This document shows, in pieces, positions 10,266 through 20,505 of a DNA stretch of 44,932 bases. Made by a program: the position numbers and the translations under genes. The stretch's first letter is position 1; each line of letters begins with the position of its first letter. The DNA is taken from the NCBI GenBank assembly GCA_003427395.1, contig BFEA01000275.1, positions 1,467,282-1,512,213 on the forward strand, written 5' to 3'. The DNA comes from Chara braunii. Lineage: Eukaryota > Streptophyta > Charophyceae > Charales > Characeae. A model generated the notes under the pieces. It was not told the origin of the DNA. It saw only the letters and a list, made by a program, of their open reading frames with translations, and ran no database searches.

Positions 10266-10295
10266 ATTGTGTGTGTGTGTGTATGCGTGTGCGTG
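10128..10295. repeat. (AG)n, (ATCA)n, palindrome, (TGAT)n, (GT)n
   Basis: A core of about 34 bp at 10199-10232 (arms GACCAGTCAAGATCC and GGATCTTGATCGGTC) is flanked by complementary ATCA and TGAT repeats, so the whole can form one long hairpin. It runs directly into the gap through (GT)n. Confidence 0.85.
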
Positions 10296-10756
10296 NNNNN
10301 NNNNNNNNNNNNNNNNNNNNNNNNNNNNNNNNNNNNNNNNNNNNNNNNNNNNNNNNNNNNNNNNNNNNNNNNNNNNNNNNNNNNNNNNNNNNNNNNNNNN
10401 NNNNNNNNNNNNNNNNNNNNNNNNNNNNNNNNNNNNNNNNNNNNNNNNNNNNNNNNNNNNNNNNNNNNNNNNNNNNNNNNNNNNNNNNNNNNNNNNNNNN
10501 NNNNNNNNNNNNNNNNNNNNNNNNNNNNNNNNNNNNNNNNNNNNNNNNNNNNNNNNNNNNNNNNNNNNNNNNNNNNNNNNNNNNNNNNNNNNNNNNNNNN
10601 NNNNNNNNNNNNNNNNNNNNNNNNNNNNNNNNNNNNNNNNNNNNNNNNNNNNNNNNNNNNNNNNNNNNNNNNNNNNNNNNNNNNNNNNNNNNNNNNNNNN
10701 NNNNNNNNNNNNNNNNNNNNNNNNNNNNNNNNNNNNNNNNNNNNNNNNNNNNNNNN
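10296..10756. other. assembly gap (461 N)
   Basis: This is a run of N bordered on both sides by GT-rich microsatellite. ORFs drawn through it are meaningless. Confidence 0.99.
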
Positions 10757-10941
10757 GGGTGTGTGTGTGCGCACGGACGGGTGTGCGTGAGTGTGTGTGT
10801 GAGTGTGTGTGTGCACGCGAGTGGGTGTGTGTGTGTGTGTGTGTGCCGGGAGAAGGTTGGGAGGACCTCCCCCACCAATCAATCAATCAATCAATCAATC
10901 AATATTTCAATTAATCAATCAATCAATCAATCAATCAATCA

Positions 10942-10973
<32 letters not shown>

Positions 10974-11208
10974 CCACACACCGAAAACAACCCCCCCGAT
11001 TTTATTTATTTATAACTTTTTTTTGTTCGAGGGGTTAGGGTCGGGGTTCCGGAACCCCAATCCGAAACCCCCACCACCAACCCCCTCTCCCCTCGGCCGC
11101 TGCTGGCCGCGGCATTCCGCGGTCACCGCGGTTATGACCGCGGGCTAGCGGCCCCGACCGCAGAACGCGGTCGTGCCCGCGACGACTGCGGCCGCTGGTG
11201 TTTCATAG

Positions 11209-12706
11209 ATCTCGTTGTCTGCTGAAGGGAAACCCACAATTAACGACGAGGTCATCTTCCAAGGTGCTCAGACCAACCTTGAGCTTTGGGAGAATAAACA
11301 CACATCGATAATAGGCAGATCTCTGGTGATTAATAGTGTAATCCTAGCCTTTATATGGTATAAATCAGCAATTTGGACCCTAAACAACAAATGTACCAAA
11401 TCTCTTCACCAGCAACCGAGAGCCTTCTTGTAGAAAAGAAATCATGATTACAAAAATGTTATTAGTAGAGTGGCATGATCTTAAGTCATCCAACCAAAGT
11501 CCAAGGGGCGATTAAGAATCATTGACCCCTCACTCCAAACCATGACACTCTCCATCCAATGGGTCAAACGGCTACTACTCAATCCTCAAACCCCTTGGAG
11601 TGGCCTGGCGTGGGAACAATTAAGGAGATTGGCCCCTCAGACAGGGGACACCGTGGATCCAGCCATGTGGCTAGAGAACAGGGAATGTCCCATCCTAAGA
11701 GGCACAACCAAGGAGATTGAGCCGCTTCAAATGACAAACAACGAAGCAGTCAGGAAAGACATTATTAATGACCCTTTCTGGCCAACTATTCTCAAAACAT
11801 GGAGGAGGCTACCCCTACCGGATAAACACTTCCCCCAACGATGGGAAGAGATCAACCAACAATCACTATTCAATTATACTTGGATCAAAGACTCCCAAAG
11901 CATCACACTACATTGTAACGACAACCCATCGAAAGTATGGATTAGAAAGGGGGTAACTAGCATCGAAGACATTTGGGATGAAGACTCTCTTGATTGGATT
12001 CCCCCACACCTCCTCCACAAGAAGCTAAAACTCTGTCATCACGTAGAAAGTAATCTTGACAGAATTGTGAAACTGGTCCCTGTTGAATGGTTCAGAGTGC
12101 TCAAGAGAGGGAAGAAACTCCTGGAAAGCGATTGGGTTGCTACGAAGGGGAATCCACAAAGGGTAGGTAATATCATCCTCATATCCCTAGACAAGGAGGC
12201 CTTAATTGCCCCATATGTACTTAGAGAAGACAATGTAATAAACCTTAACAACGACATTGTCCCAATATGGATGCCTGTAGAAAGTATCTTCAGAATCAGA
12301 GTCATTTCATTGGACGCTCAGTCGTGTCTCGTTTTCAGACCATCCACATCTATCTCAGACCTGCCTATAGACCCTGCGTGTTGGACATGGGGAACCCAAA
12401 ACAGGCTCAGTAAGAATTTTAGTAGGCACTTACATTCCTTATCTGTCAAATCAACATATCGGATGATTAGACCAAAAATAAATCTGATGGACAAGGTGAT
12501 GGAGAAATGGATGAAAAGTTGAATATCAGTAAGGTTGATCTGAGAGGCATTAAATGGTTCAAAGAAACTAAGACCAAACCGTCCAAGATAGCCTCCCTTC
12601 AGTGGCAGATTGAACACCGGTGCCTCCTCACCAATGACTGGCTGATAGACAGATCATCACTGGAGAAAAGGGGCATTTGCAAGGAATATGAGTGTGAGCG
12701 ATATAC
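11209..12706 (+). pseudogene. LINE-1 ORF2 part 2: post-RT region
   Basis: Coding resumes in the frame left at 9749 (ISLSAEGKP). The stretch WYKSAIWTLNNK and the open frame 11542-12522 (QWVKRLLLNPQTPWSG, LAPQTGDTVDPAMWLENRE, LPLPDKHFPQRWEEIN) match the minus-strand LINE-3. A frame change near 12.52 kb continues to IASLQWQIEHRCLLTNDWLIDR. The zinc-binding C-terminus (zf-RVT) expected next is absent here and found inverted at about 13.11-13.2 kb. The domain between RT and zf-RVT has no assigned catalytic role; it is taken as nucleic-acid binding by family analogy. Confidence 0.85.
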
Positions 12707-13215
12707 ATAAAACTAATTTGCGAAATCACACAGCTGACCAAGTAGTCATGTCCCAAGCAGAGAGTACAAATGCACAGAGAATACCATCCATATAGAGCAA
12801 TACAATGAAGTAATGAGCCAATGTCCAAACCCGTAGGCCACACCAACACAGTATCCAAAGTCGCTCTCTCTTGTCTGGCGCTCAGTGCCCAGCCCCCCCG
12901 CTCAATCAGCACGCGGTTTCACTGCCCTCCCATTCATAGGTGTTCCTGATCTGCCAGATAGCCGAGAGAACCGCTCTTCTGCCTAAGGTGAACATATTTT
13001 GGGTGAAGTTATCCTCCGGTTCTGGGGACCAGTGGGCCAGCAAGATTTCCTTCCAATCCCAAGGCCATTTATGTTTAGTTTCTAATTGATCCCATATTCA
13101 ATCCCACCACCGCCACAGCCAGACTGAGCCATGGCACTCAAGAAATATATGCTCTATCGTTTCTGGTATCTTTCTACTTGGGAACACTGCTTTGCAGAGT
13201 TTGCATCATGGGTCG
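12707..13215 (-). pseudogene. LINE-1 3' segment in inverted orientation (zf-RVT domain)
   Basis: Read on the minus strand from about 13.19 kb, the frame gives KLCKAVFPSRKIPETIEHI, then FLECHGSVWLWRWWD, the zf-RVT zinc-binding signature. It then continues as WDQLETKHKWPWDWKEILL. LINE-3 has the same string directly after LPTNNWLIDR, exactly where plus-strand LINE-1 stops. The segment is therefore the next part of the same element family, flipped. 12.71-12.93 kb would be 3' UTR if inverted with it, but I recognise nothing there. A separate truncated insertion is the alternative. Confidence 0.7.
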
Positions 13216-14460
13216 TACGCCTCGAAGACCACAGGTGCAGTATGAGCAGCAGCAGCAATAGGAGGAGGAGGACACAAAGCAGCGACAACCTCCTCGCATG
13301 GTCCGCCATGCACGTTGCAGCTCAGCGCAGATGACAGGAAATGACAACGGAGGTTTGCAGAAGCACGTGTGAACGCCAGTGCAGTAACCTGCAGCAACCG
13401 TGCTTGTCTTGTACTGTCGTGTAGACCTGCCGTGGTAGAACATCCCTCGCCCAGAGCAATCGGTCAACGTGCGACTGATTTGAATCTTCCCACGCCGATG
13501 ACAGTGCACCGCGAGCTGCAACGGTCATCGCGCGTGTGTGCCCCAATGGCCCGCCAGAATCCGCAGCCACCACCACCCATGGTTCCACTGCTGGCACCCG
13601 GTACCGCCACCGGGGTAGCCGTTGCTGGCTGGACTGCAAAAAGGACAGGCCATGAAAAAGGAACGCGCGGCGTAAAAGGGAAAAAAAAAAAAAAAAAAAT
13701 GCACCCGCGGCTGAAACCCAAGGGTAGCTCTTGAACTCAAGGCACCTCCGGGAGGTGACTTGAACTCAAGTGTGATTTTGACTGGGCTGCACTTGAGTTC
13801 CAAGAGCGGCCACTTGAGATGCAAAATGTGAAAACAAAAAAGCATTTCTCTAGGGCGGGGTGGAACGACGAGTTTTCGAGTCGCACTTGAACTCAAGTGG
13901 TGTGGAACGAGGCTCTTACACGTGCCTACGACTGAGCTGCATGAACTGGGTAGACTGTCAGATTCAGTCAGGACTATTACGACGCATGACCCTTTAAAAG
14001 GGGCATTTCCGTTTTCACATGTTCCTACCACTCAGCCACATGCCTTACTCCACTTCTCAACCTTCGACAGGTATCTAGACTGCCTGCTGGACCAAATACA
14101 TTTATACTGATCGAGCATTTTGAATGTCCCGCGACACAAGCCAGGTCCAGATACATGATGCAGTGCAGTGAGGCACATGGGCTGAGAACCACATGGGTTG
14201 GGTACAATTGGAGTATTTGTCATCAGAAATGTAAGCGAAAATACATGTACCTCAGTATTTTCCCTTTCAGAAATGCAAACATGAGATTCTTCCAAGTGGC
14301 TAGATGACATATTGGTCTAACTGAAGGCTCCCAACAGGAAACCTGGGGTCATAACAAAACACCAGACCCTTCCAAGTGGCTTTTTCCTTTTCCAAAGGGC
14401 TGTGTTCTTGAGATATATCCACAGGTGACACTGCCAAGTGGATACATGACACACCAGGCA
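13216..14460. other. no gene recognised; short-motif clusters
   Basis: A short frame at 13208 (MGRTPRRPQVQYEQQQQ) ends after 17 residues. Poly(A) lies at 13681-13699. 13728-13905 has about five copies of CTTGAACTCAAG or CACTTGAGTTC in both orientations. 14295-14445 has CCAAGTGG three times. Clustered short motifs of this kind occur in the subterminal parts of elements A and B, but no termini or TSD could be found here. Confidence 0.4.
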
Positions 14461-14461
14461 A

Positions 14462-15055
14462 TTTTTTTTTTTTCTTTTTTTTTTTGCCTTCTCCTCATCA
14501 GGGGACAGCCATATATTTTTCTCTCACCTCACATATCTTTTTAACTGGCGTTCTTCCATGGCATGGAACATATCTTTCTTTTTGCTACCCACCACTACTC
14601 CTAAGGCTATACAGGGGACCCCTGCAAGCATAGCTTTCTACCTCTCTTCGGTGAAGGGAGGTTACCTCTCTCGGTGGAGAGGGGTAACGGCATGTTTGCC
14701 CCTTTGCCCTGGCGTTTTAGGGTGCAGGGTTGGGCCCGCCAGTGGGGGCCCGGCTAACACAAGGACCGAGCATTTGCCAGTAACTGTGCCTCCCTTTTCA
14801 TCTTCCCCCACCCCCATCGAGCGACAGTAGTGCCTAAAGGCTAAAGCCAACACTCTCCCACACACCACACGCAACCCACTCACACACGCACTCACACCCA
14901 TGTTGGCTGAAGACCTTACTGATACCGACTGGGAGGATCCAGCTGACTTTCTCAGTTGGTTGGCACCAAGAGTGCTACAGGCGGCCATGGGGATTGAACC
15001 CACAACCTCCTGAATGCCACTCGCGTGCCTAACCAATTGAGCTAGGCCGCTGGAT
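14462..15055 (-). mobile_element. SINE T1 copy (tRNA-derived), minus strand
   Basis: The TSD is ACACACCRGGCAA (14449-14461 and 15056-15068, one mismatch). On the minus strand the element begins ATCCAGCGGCC. It has an A box TAGCTCAATTGG (15033-15044) and a B box GGGTTCAATCCCC (about 14990-15002), then a body and an A-rich tail that appears as T-rich 14462-14486. The head folds roughly like a tRNA. It shares start and body with the copy at 29380-29851 but has about 90 bp more before its tail. It is Pol III-type and noncoding, and would need a LINE reverse transcriptase. Confidence 0.85.
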
Positions 15056-15104
15056 ACACACCGGGCAAATTCAAGGCCTTTTTTTTTTTGGATAACCTCA
15101 GTAG

Positions 15105-15272
15105 AGGCACAAAAACGAGTTATAATTGCAGTATGGGGCAAGATACAGTTTGCAATTGCACTTCGGGCACCCTTCCTGGTCAGAGAGCTGGGTTGTATAC
15201 GTTGCCCGAACTGCAATTCAAAACTGTTACTGTATCTTGGCCAGTAGTGCAATTATAAGTCATTTTTGTGAC
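15105..15272. repeat. foldback element (about 68-bp imperfect inverted repeat)
   Basis: The left arm (15105-15172, containing TTATAATTGCAGTA, CAAGATACAG and GCACTTCGGGCA) is the imperfect complement of 15202-15272. The loop is about 30 bp. No coding and no sure TSD are seen. It is a MITE-like foldback or hairpin RNA gene relic. Confidence 0.65.
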
Positions 15273-15339
15273 TCCTGGGTAGTTTTCCCTTTTTTTCTTT
15301 TCTTTTTAACAACCCTACCTGCAGGGCTCTGAATTTCAA

Positions 15340-15975
15340 GTAGTAGTCTACAAGTTTAAACCACCAGTAGGGTCTATGGATAGCAACAGGCGGCCCAAAA
15401 GAAGGGCTGAAGAGGCAGATCTAGCTGACTAGAATCTACAGTAGAAACCAAGCACGGACGTCTGCATAAACATGTGATATGATATGATGTGCAGGGACGC
15501 TGGACCCGGTTTCCAGCAGGTGTCGCTCCCCACCAATAGACAGAGCCGCCATGAGAAGTAGTAGTGGTGTTCTGCTTTCACCAGCACCAGTACCGCCTCC
15601 TGGCCGTCTTTTCAAACAAAAAAAAAAAAAAAAAAAAAAAAGTTTAAACCACCAGTACTTGACCCAGCTATCGGCCGCGGTGCTTCCCCGTTAACGCGCC
15701 ACGCCTTTAGGGCTTTGGGGTATCTGACCACAATGGCTGGAACCGCCAGCCAAAAAAAATTGAAACGGTACCCCTGCGCTTCGGCAAAAATTGGCGCGCA
15801 GGGGCATTCCAGGCTCAGCATCGATAGCTGGGCCAAGTACTGGTTGTTTAAGTGTCAGGAGGCTGGCTCCACCGTCGATAAAACCAGGTGGTGGCCGTGC
15901 TGAATCAGCAGCGGGCGGCCTCCGAAAGTGGCCCGTGGCCGATAGCTGGCATGTACTGGGGCTTTAAACCACTGG
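15340..15975. repeat. MITE-like foldback with GTTTAAACCACCAGTAC terminus, split by a retroposon
   Basis: The inverted ends pair GTTTAAACCACCAGTAC...CCAGCTATCGGCC on the left (from 15642, also 15354) with its near-complement at about 15935-15968. An inner hairpin CCCCTGCGC/GCGCAGGGG lies near 15763-15805. The left end is interrupted by the insertion 15370-15639. Boundaries are approximate. Confidence 0.55.
15370..15639 (+). mobile_element. 270-bp truncated retroposon with shared 3' tail hairpin
   Basis: A perfect 18-bp TSD, AAGTTTAAACCACCAGTA, lies at 15352-15369 and 15640-15657. The insert ends in poly(A) (15618-15639) and contains the tail hairpin GCTGGACCCGGTTTCCAGC at 15499-15517. Target-primed reverse transcription explains the structure. 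Confidence 0.88.
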
Positions 15976-16498
15976 TACCATCACCAAGTGGGAAAATAGT
16001 GGGCCTCGGGTAGGCCTCCGACCTTTAGGAGGCCGAAACGAAACGACGGCCGTCGATGAGATTTATTAATGGCAGCCGTCGTCGGTCCCGGCCTCCGGAC
16101 TCTTCGGGAACAGCCCGTTTACCAAATTTCCCAACACTGGAGGAGGTACTAGTGCATACAGGTTGTTGTAGAGGCTGGCTAGTAGGCATATGAGAGGCCT
16201 ACCAGAACCTGGCCATTTGATCATCTATAGTAAGGGTCATAGGACCAAATTGAACAACTTTAATAATACAAGCCAGGAATCGGGCCTGGCGTTCCCTTAC
16301 ACTTGTGTCACTGCTCCATGGGAGAGCCAGGCATCACCAGCCAAGCTCAGAGAAGGAGCTGCATTGAACCAACCCAAAAGAAGGCAAAATGAACTGTTTG
16401 GTTACTTGTATACTCGACTTCAGAGACAACTTGAAGGCTATTTGAGTAGGAGCCCTTTTTCTACCTTTTTGATATGAAGTGTTATTATGCCCATCAGC

Positions 16499-16532
<34 letters not shown>

Positions 16533-16715
16533 TCTTTTCTTTTTCTTTTTCTTTTTCTTTTTCTTTTTTTTTGCCCTCCCCCCCTCTCACGAGACCCCTC
16601 CCTTCCACCTCTCTATGTTCCCTGGCGCATCCCCACTACAACACAGTTTCGCAGGCTTTTGATCAGAACCGCTTTTTTTTTTTTTTTTTTTTTGTGAAAG
16701 CCCTTGTGACATCCT
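15976..16715. other. no gene recognised; CT-rich and T-rich tracts
   Basis: An open frame of 95 codons at 16190-16477 has no recognisable domain and is probably chance. A hairpin ACGACGGCCGTCG/CAGCCGTCGT lies at about 16045-16085. 16501-16572 is (CTTT)n-like and T-rich, and 16674-16693 is poly(T). A stretch ending TTATTATGCCC at about 16462-16495 recurs diverged at about 16725-16756, which may be a PLE-style partial repeat. Confidence 0.4.
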
Positions 16716-17521
16716 GCTTTTTCTACTATTTTGATGTGAAGAGGTATTATGCCCTTGGGCTGGCATCTGACCGGGTGATATCGGACTCATAGACCGGTAC
16801 TGGGTCCGGTTCTCCTATTCGGAGCGTATCTTTTTCGCATCTTGGGCTCATTCCCCTGACCTATCTGATCCGAGTCAGTTGTTGTTTTTCACCTAGGACT
16901 TTGGCCATTGCTGGAGTGCTTACTGATGTTTGAACTTCGTTCCCTAGACCTGTCCAGAACTGTGGCAGATGTATTTAGCTTAGGATGCTTAGTACTTGAT
17001 TTCCCGTTGAGCTGCGATCAGATTCAGATGTTTGTTGGTATTTTGCTGTAGTGTAGCGGTTTCGAACGGTCAGCTGGTGACATTTGAGTATTACCGACTC
17101 TTTCGGTACCCCCCTGTTTGTCCGGAAGTCTTTTCAGCGACTAGTAGGAACCTACACGACTATAATTAGGATTGCACGACAGTGACTCGACCTCTTTGGG
17201 TATTTTCGAGACTACCGATGTTTTTAGACAAAGGTAGGAATGGACATAGACGGGCTTGTCGGATTGATCAGTGGTTCACTGGGTGTGTGGAATGCGTCGA
17301 GGACGTATCAACTGTTTGATTTCAATCTTGTCGACTCTTCGAGTGTTTGCTCTTGGACTTGACGAATCTGTGATGTTTTCTCATCTTTGACCGCGCACAT
17401 GAACTTACCTGAAGATAACCTACCGGGCTGGAGTGAGCGTGATCAACCAGTGCTGTCACTGTTACTCTGAGTGGACTATAACCGTCTCGAGTATTCAAGA
17501 TTCTGTCGGGGTGAAGGCGCC

Positions 17522-18045
17522 ATGTCGGGTGCAGAGCAGCGAGACGGTGGTGGGTCACAGAATGGAGGTGGAGGCGGCGAGCGACGACTGTTCCGCCCAC
17601 CAACGTGTTTCAGTTGTAATGAAGTCGTTCGTTACGCGAATCAGTGTACAAATCAATCAAGAAGGCACTCTGGTGCAGCGCGTCCATCCACTTCGAGTGA
17701 TTCTAGGAGGAGCAGATCACCGTGTGGCCATGGTTGGGGCAACATGCCCAGCTCGACTCTGCAGTGCGAGCACAGATTGCCGAATTGGGGAAGAATTTTG
17801 TTGTAATGAAGGAGGATTTCGATGCGGAACGTGCGGAACAGAAGAAGAAAGCTCAAAGGAAGCAAGAAAAGGAAGAGGTGAAGAAGCGGGAGGAAGAGGC
17901 TAAGCAACAAGAGGGAGAGGAGAAGGCTCGGCGGGAAAGGAAAGCGATAAAGAAAAAGGAAAAGGCTCGCCAAGAGGCGGAGCACCGAGCCGAGATGTGG
18001 AAAGATCTCGACATTCAGATGGTGATCATGATGAATGAAATGTAA
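17522..18045 (+). pseudogene. PLE accessory protein N-terminus: degenerate zinc knuckle and coiled coil
   Basis: The start ATG at 17522 opens a Gly-rich leader, then PPTCFSCNEVVRYANQC, a CX2CX4HX4C zinc knuckle whose His is Arg. After a frameshift near 17.73 kb the frame continues as LDSAVRAQIAELGKNF and a Lys/Glu/Arg/Ala heptad-rich coiled coil of about 65 residues (17.81-18.01 kb), ending in TAA at 18043-18045. Zinc knuckles in retroelements bind template RNA. From memory, Chara proteins carry this knuckle, coiled coil and following basic segment in the same order; unverified. It could be a separate Gag-like protein or the N-terminus of the PLE polyprotein. Confidence 0.7.
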
Positions 18046-18199
18046 GGTAACTTGGTAGAGAATTGGAGTTCCCATGCTGCCCATACAACATCGATAAGGG
18101 GAAGACAAAAGTCAAGTACGAATCAGAAGATGACGTGAGACAAGTGTCACTCAGGAGATCAGCGAGAAAGCCAGAAGGCTTTGCTTAACTGAGAAACGT

Positions 18200-18707
18200 A
18201 AACGCAGGCTGGATCCAGTGTTTGATGATAGCCCTCCATTGGAGATGACTCCGAAAAGGACACCGAAGCGGGGAACGTTGAGACCTACCAAGTTGAAGAC
18301 GTCACATGACGTGTTCCAAGGCTAAGAAGACTGTAAAGACACTGGGGTCGGCTAAGAGGCATTCTCTTGTTGATACTCCGCTATCTAGGAGGAAGAAGAC
18401 CCCGACCAAGAAGAAGTCCCCATGTGGTAGTTTAACGCCCACTTCGAAGGGTGCACTTGCACGATTTCAGTACATGAGCGCAACTATGAAGGAATTGAAG
18501 GACTGCGACGCTATGAAGCTTCAACTGATCTGCAAGGAAGAGGGCATCCAGTATGACGAGAAGGTGGATGTCATCTTCGATATTGCAGAACATCTCACAG
18601 TGCGTGCTTTCGATTGCAAGATTGGGCACAAGCCAGAGGTCATTCTTATTACTGAAGCCACAGATGATGGAACAACAAGCAGGCAGCCTGACGTGATCGA
18701 TGAGTGA
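18200..18707 (+). pseudogene. PLE linker with SAP-like module
   Basis: One frame gives LTEKRKRRLDPVFDDSPPL followed by basic KRTPKRG-type sequence (18.2-18.33 kb). A second frame (18306-18707) gives KKTPTKKKSP and then MKELKDCDAMKLQLICKEEG followed by a helix predicted from KVDVIFDIAEHL. The LKDCDxxxLxxICKEEGI pattern, helix-turn-helix with Leu and Gly in SAP spacing, fits a SAP (DNA-binding) fold. SAP modules could tether the element to chromatin or target DNA; that role is inferred. It ends at the TGA at 18705-18707, just before the GIY-YIG region. Confidence 0.6.
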
Positions 18708-18713
18708 AGAGGT

Positions 18714-19200
18714 TTGAGGTGCTCTCAACTCTGGGCAGTACGTAGATATTTGACTAGTTTGAACTATAACTTCTATAAGTCCTTGTCTGTTGATCGCCGG
18801 ATCGATAAGCTACTTAGATTTACCGTCTTATTGTTGGTTTTGAATGATGAGATACGTTGGTCTGCTTATTACATCAATTCGTGGATTACTTTGTATAACA
18901 AGCACAACCTTGAGTGTGTCAAGCTCACTAACTGCATGTATATTGCCTTCTCCCCGTTTTGTAAATCTTGCTATGTAGGCAAGACCATACGCGACGTGGA
19001 TACGAGATGGCAGGAACATATGTACGCCTGCAAGGCCCGTACTTAATCGCACTTCCACATATGACTTAGTACCTTCGGGATTGGGAATTATGTGTTGATC
19101 CCGATTGATGTGTTGGTCGGTGAGGATTTGTGTAGGTTGGAAGAAACCTATATCCGGCAAAGGAGTCCGTTCCTAAATCATACCGACAACTGTAAGTCTG
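18714..19200 (+). pseudogene. PLE GIY-YIG endonuclease domain
   Basis: The frame from 18714 reaches MYIAFSPFCKSCYVGKTIRD, in which MYI and YVG replace GIY and YIG, then VDTRWQEHMYACK with the catalytic Arg position. After a stop and frame change near 19.04 kb the C-terminal half reads FGIGNYVLIPIDVL, then LCRLEETYIRQRSPFLNHTD, where the Glu of LEETYI is the expected metal-binding residue. In PLEs this domain nicks the target DNA to prime reverse transcription. Position upstream of the RT, rather than downstream as in Penelope itself, marks the permuted class. It is inactive here because the frame is broken. Confidence 0.8.
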
Positions 19201-19289
19201 TCCGTTGGATTTAGAACCTAAACCGGGTAAAAACGAATGGAGACGCGCACTTGGCAAGAAGTTGAGCAAGGAACCTGGCAGTGCGTCTC

Positions 19290-20505
19290 CAACCAGATTG
19301 ACCTAGATTTTTTCAAATTGTTCGATCATATCCAATCTCAAGATAATGCCTGTTAGACAATTCTTGTAGATAAGGGCTATATTTTGTGTCCTAGTTGAAA
19401 GAAGTTTGTGAAGACATTTGGTGAAACTAAGATTGAGAGTGGCAAGGTGGTGAGATTATTCAAGGACTGTAAACACCTTATTGAGGCGGGTGGGTCATTT
19501 GAGGCTTTGCATGTGAATAGATGGAAACCTCGTTGCGGTTTCCTTAAGAATGTTCTGGTCAGTATTCTAAGGCATCCTCGTAAATTGTCTGTAGTGTATA
19601 GATGAAACATGAAATCTGTACTTCGCATATATAATGTGGTTAAGGACTTAAAGGCAAGTCGCCATGAAATATCTACGCAGGCTAATTTCTCGTTGTTTTC
19701 GAAACCGTTTCAACTTGAGTCTTTCTGCTGATCTGATTTTTCATATCAAATATGATTATAGGATTAAGATTTTGAAAGTTCGTCAGCCAGCTAACAATTT
19801 GCTTATGAGATGCGATTTGCCCCATTGTTTTTTAGTCTGTCCACGCCGACTCCACGGAAGAAAATTTGAATTGTATGGGTGAAAAATGCGTCAATCTCAG
19901 AGTTGTTGCACAACCATCGTAGTCTCGTGACACATGGAGTGCTAACCTATTTTTGTGCAGGTCACCCTTCCCGCGAAAGGAAGGCCATGTGATCTTCTGT
20001 GTAAGTGATCTGGACGACGTGCATCTCTTACTTATCAATGCTAAAAATGTGTCACGTGTCGGGTTGGTTAATCACTTACCTACGCTCTGACACGAATTGT
20101 CATACGGTTTTCAAGAATGGCGGAACCTTTGGTGTTCTTCACCACCTGTTAATCTCGACGTTGTCGAATCCTGTGTCAGTAGCTCTGTGAAATCATAGAA
20201 GTTTCTTGATCTGCAAGTGGTCTTGGACCTTAAGCAGCATTTGGATGGCTTGGTTATCACTGTCGTTGACCGAATCCGGATGAGTTTGTAGTAAATTGTC
20301 CTGCGATGTATTATGAAGGAATGTTGAGTACATTCGTTTTTAATCCTGGTCACAAGATTATTTCGGTTTCCGAGGGTGAGAAGCTTCGTGAAATTTGTGA
20401 GGATGTTTTGTCATCCGGTTCGAGTCACTTCGCTAAATATGACTTTAACAATCGCTTTGGTTCAGCATACGTTATGCCGAAACATAAGGATTTGAGCAGA
20501 TTCAA
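19290..20505 (+). pseudogene. PLE RT, N-terminal part
   Basis: Scattered frames carry the region before the palm: TILVDKGYILC (about 19.35 kb), KTFGETKIESGKVVRLFKDC (19.41-19.47), and FNIxG-poor linker sequence to 20.2 kb. Then come LDGLVITVVD and, after a shift, NPDEFVVNCPAMYYEGML (about 20.27-20.33 kb), which matches the PLE pattern (V)DKNxG...CPxxY. The end reads AYVMPKHKDLSRFK, the PLE LPKxHK motif, and is cut by retroposon X1 at 20506. A 43-bp tandem duplication of the motif region spans the insertion point. Confidence 0.7.

Larger units (their letters stand above)
9750..11208. mobile_element. Element B: DNA-transposon-like insertion with 8-bp TSD
   Basis: A perfect 8-bp TSD, ATCTCGTT, lies at 9742-9749 and 11209-11216. 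Terminal inverted repeats are imperfect: CTATGTATCATCTGCGG against CTATGAAACACCAGCGG. Subterminal clusters of GCGGTC/GACCGC lie at about 9771-9835 and 11090-11195. The interior is AT-rich, then a simple-sequence palindrome, a gap, (GT)n, (ATCA)n and poly(T). There is no transposase. The CTATGT left end matches element A, so the two may belong to one group with different subterminal motifs. Confidence 0.78.
1024..12706 (+). mobile_element. LINE-1: degenerate L1-like non-LTR retrotransposon, interrupted twice
   Basis: ORF1-like sequence (1.02-3.48 kb) and ORF2 (7.09-9.75 and 11.21-12.71 kb) lie in order on the plus strand. ORF2 carries remnants of an apurinic-type endonuclease, a reverse transcriptase and the post-RT region. 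It is closely related to LINE-3 at 42-44.4 kb (shared MWLENRE, QWxKRLLxNP, LTNDWLIDR/LPTNNWLIDR). Elements A and B interrupt it. Skipping each with one TSD copy restores the reading frame across both junctions (LSSGSHRIAECD and IRVLCISLSAEG). The 3' end is missing from this strand and appears inverted at 12.93-13.22 kb. The 5' boundary is a guess. Confidence 0.85.

Noticed and set aside
10189-11038. Long ORFs across the N run
   Set aside because: Open only because N has no stop codons; the same applies to ORFs across 27632-28191.
12707-13215. Twin-priming inversion of LINE-1
   Set aside because: Twin priming inverts the 5' portion and leaves the 3' end with poly(A) in sense; here the 3' portion is inverted and lies after the sense 5' part.
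16190-16477. 95-codon ORF
   Set aside because: No recognisable domain or neighbour relation; such a length is expected by chance in this much DNA.
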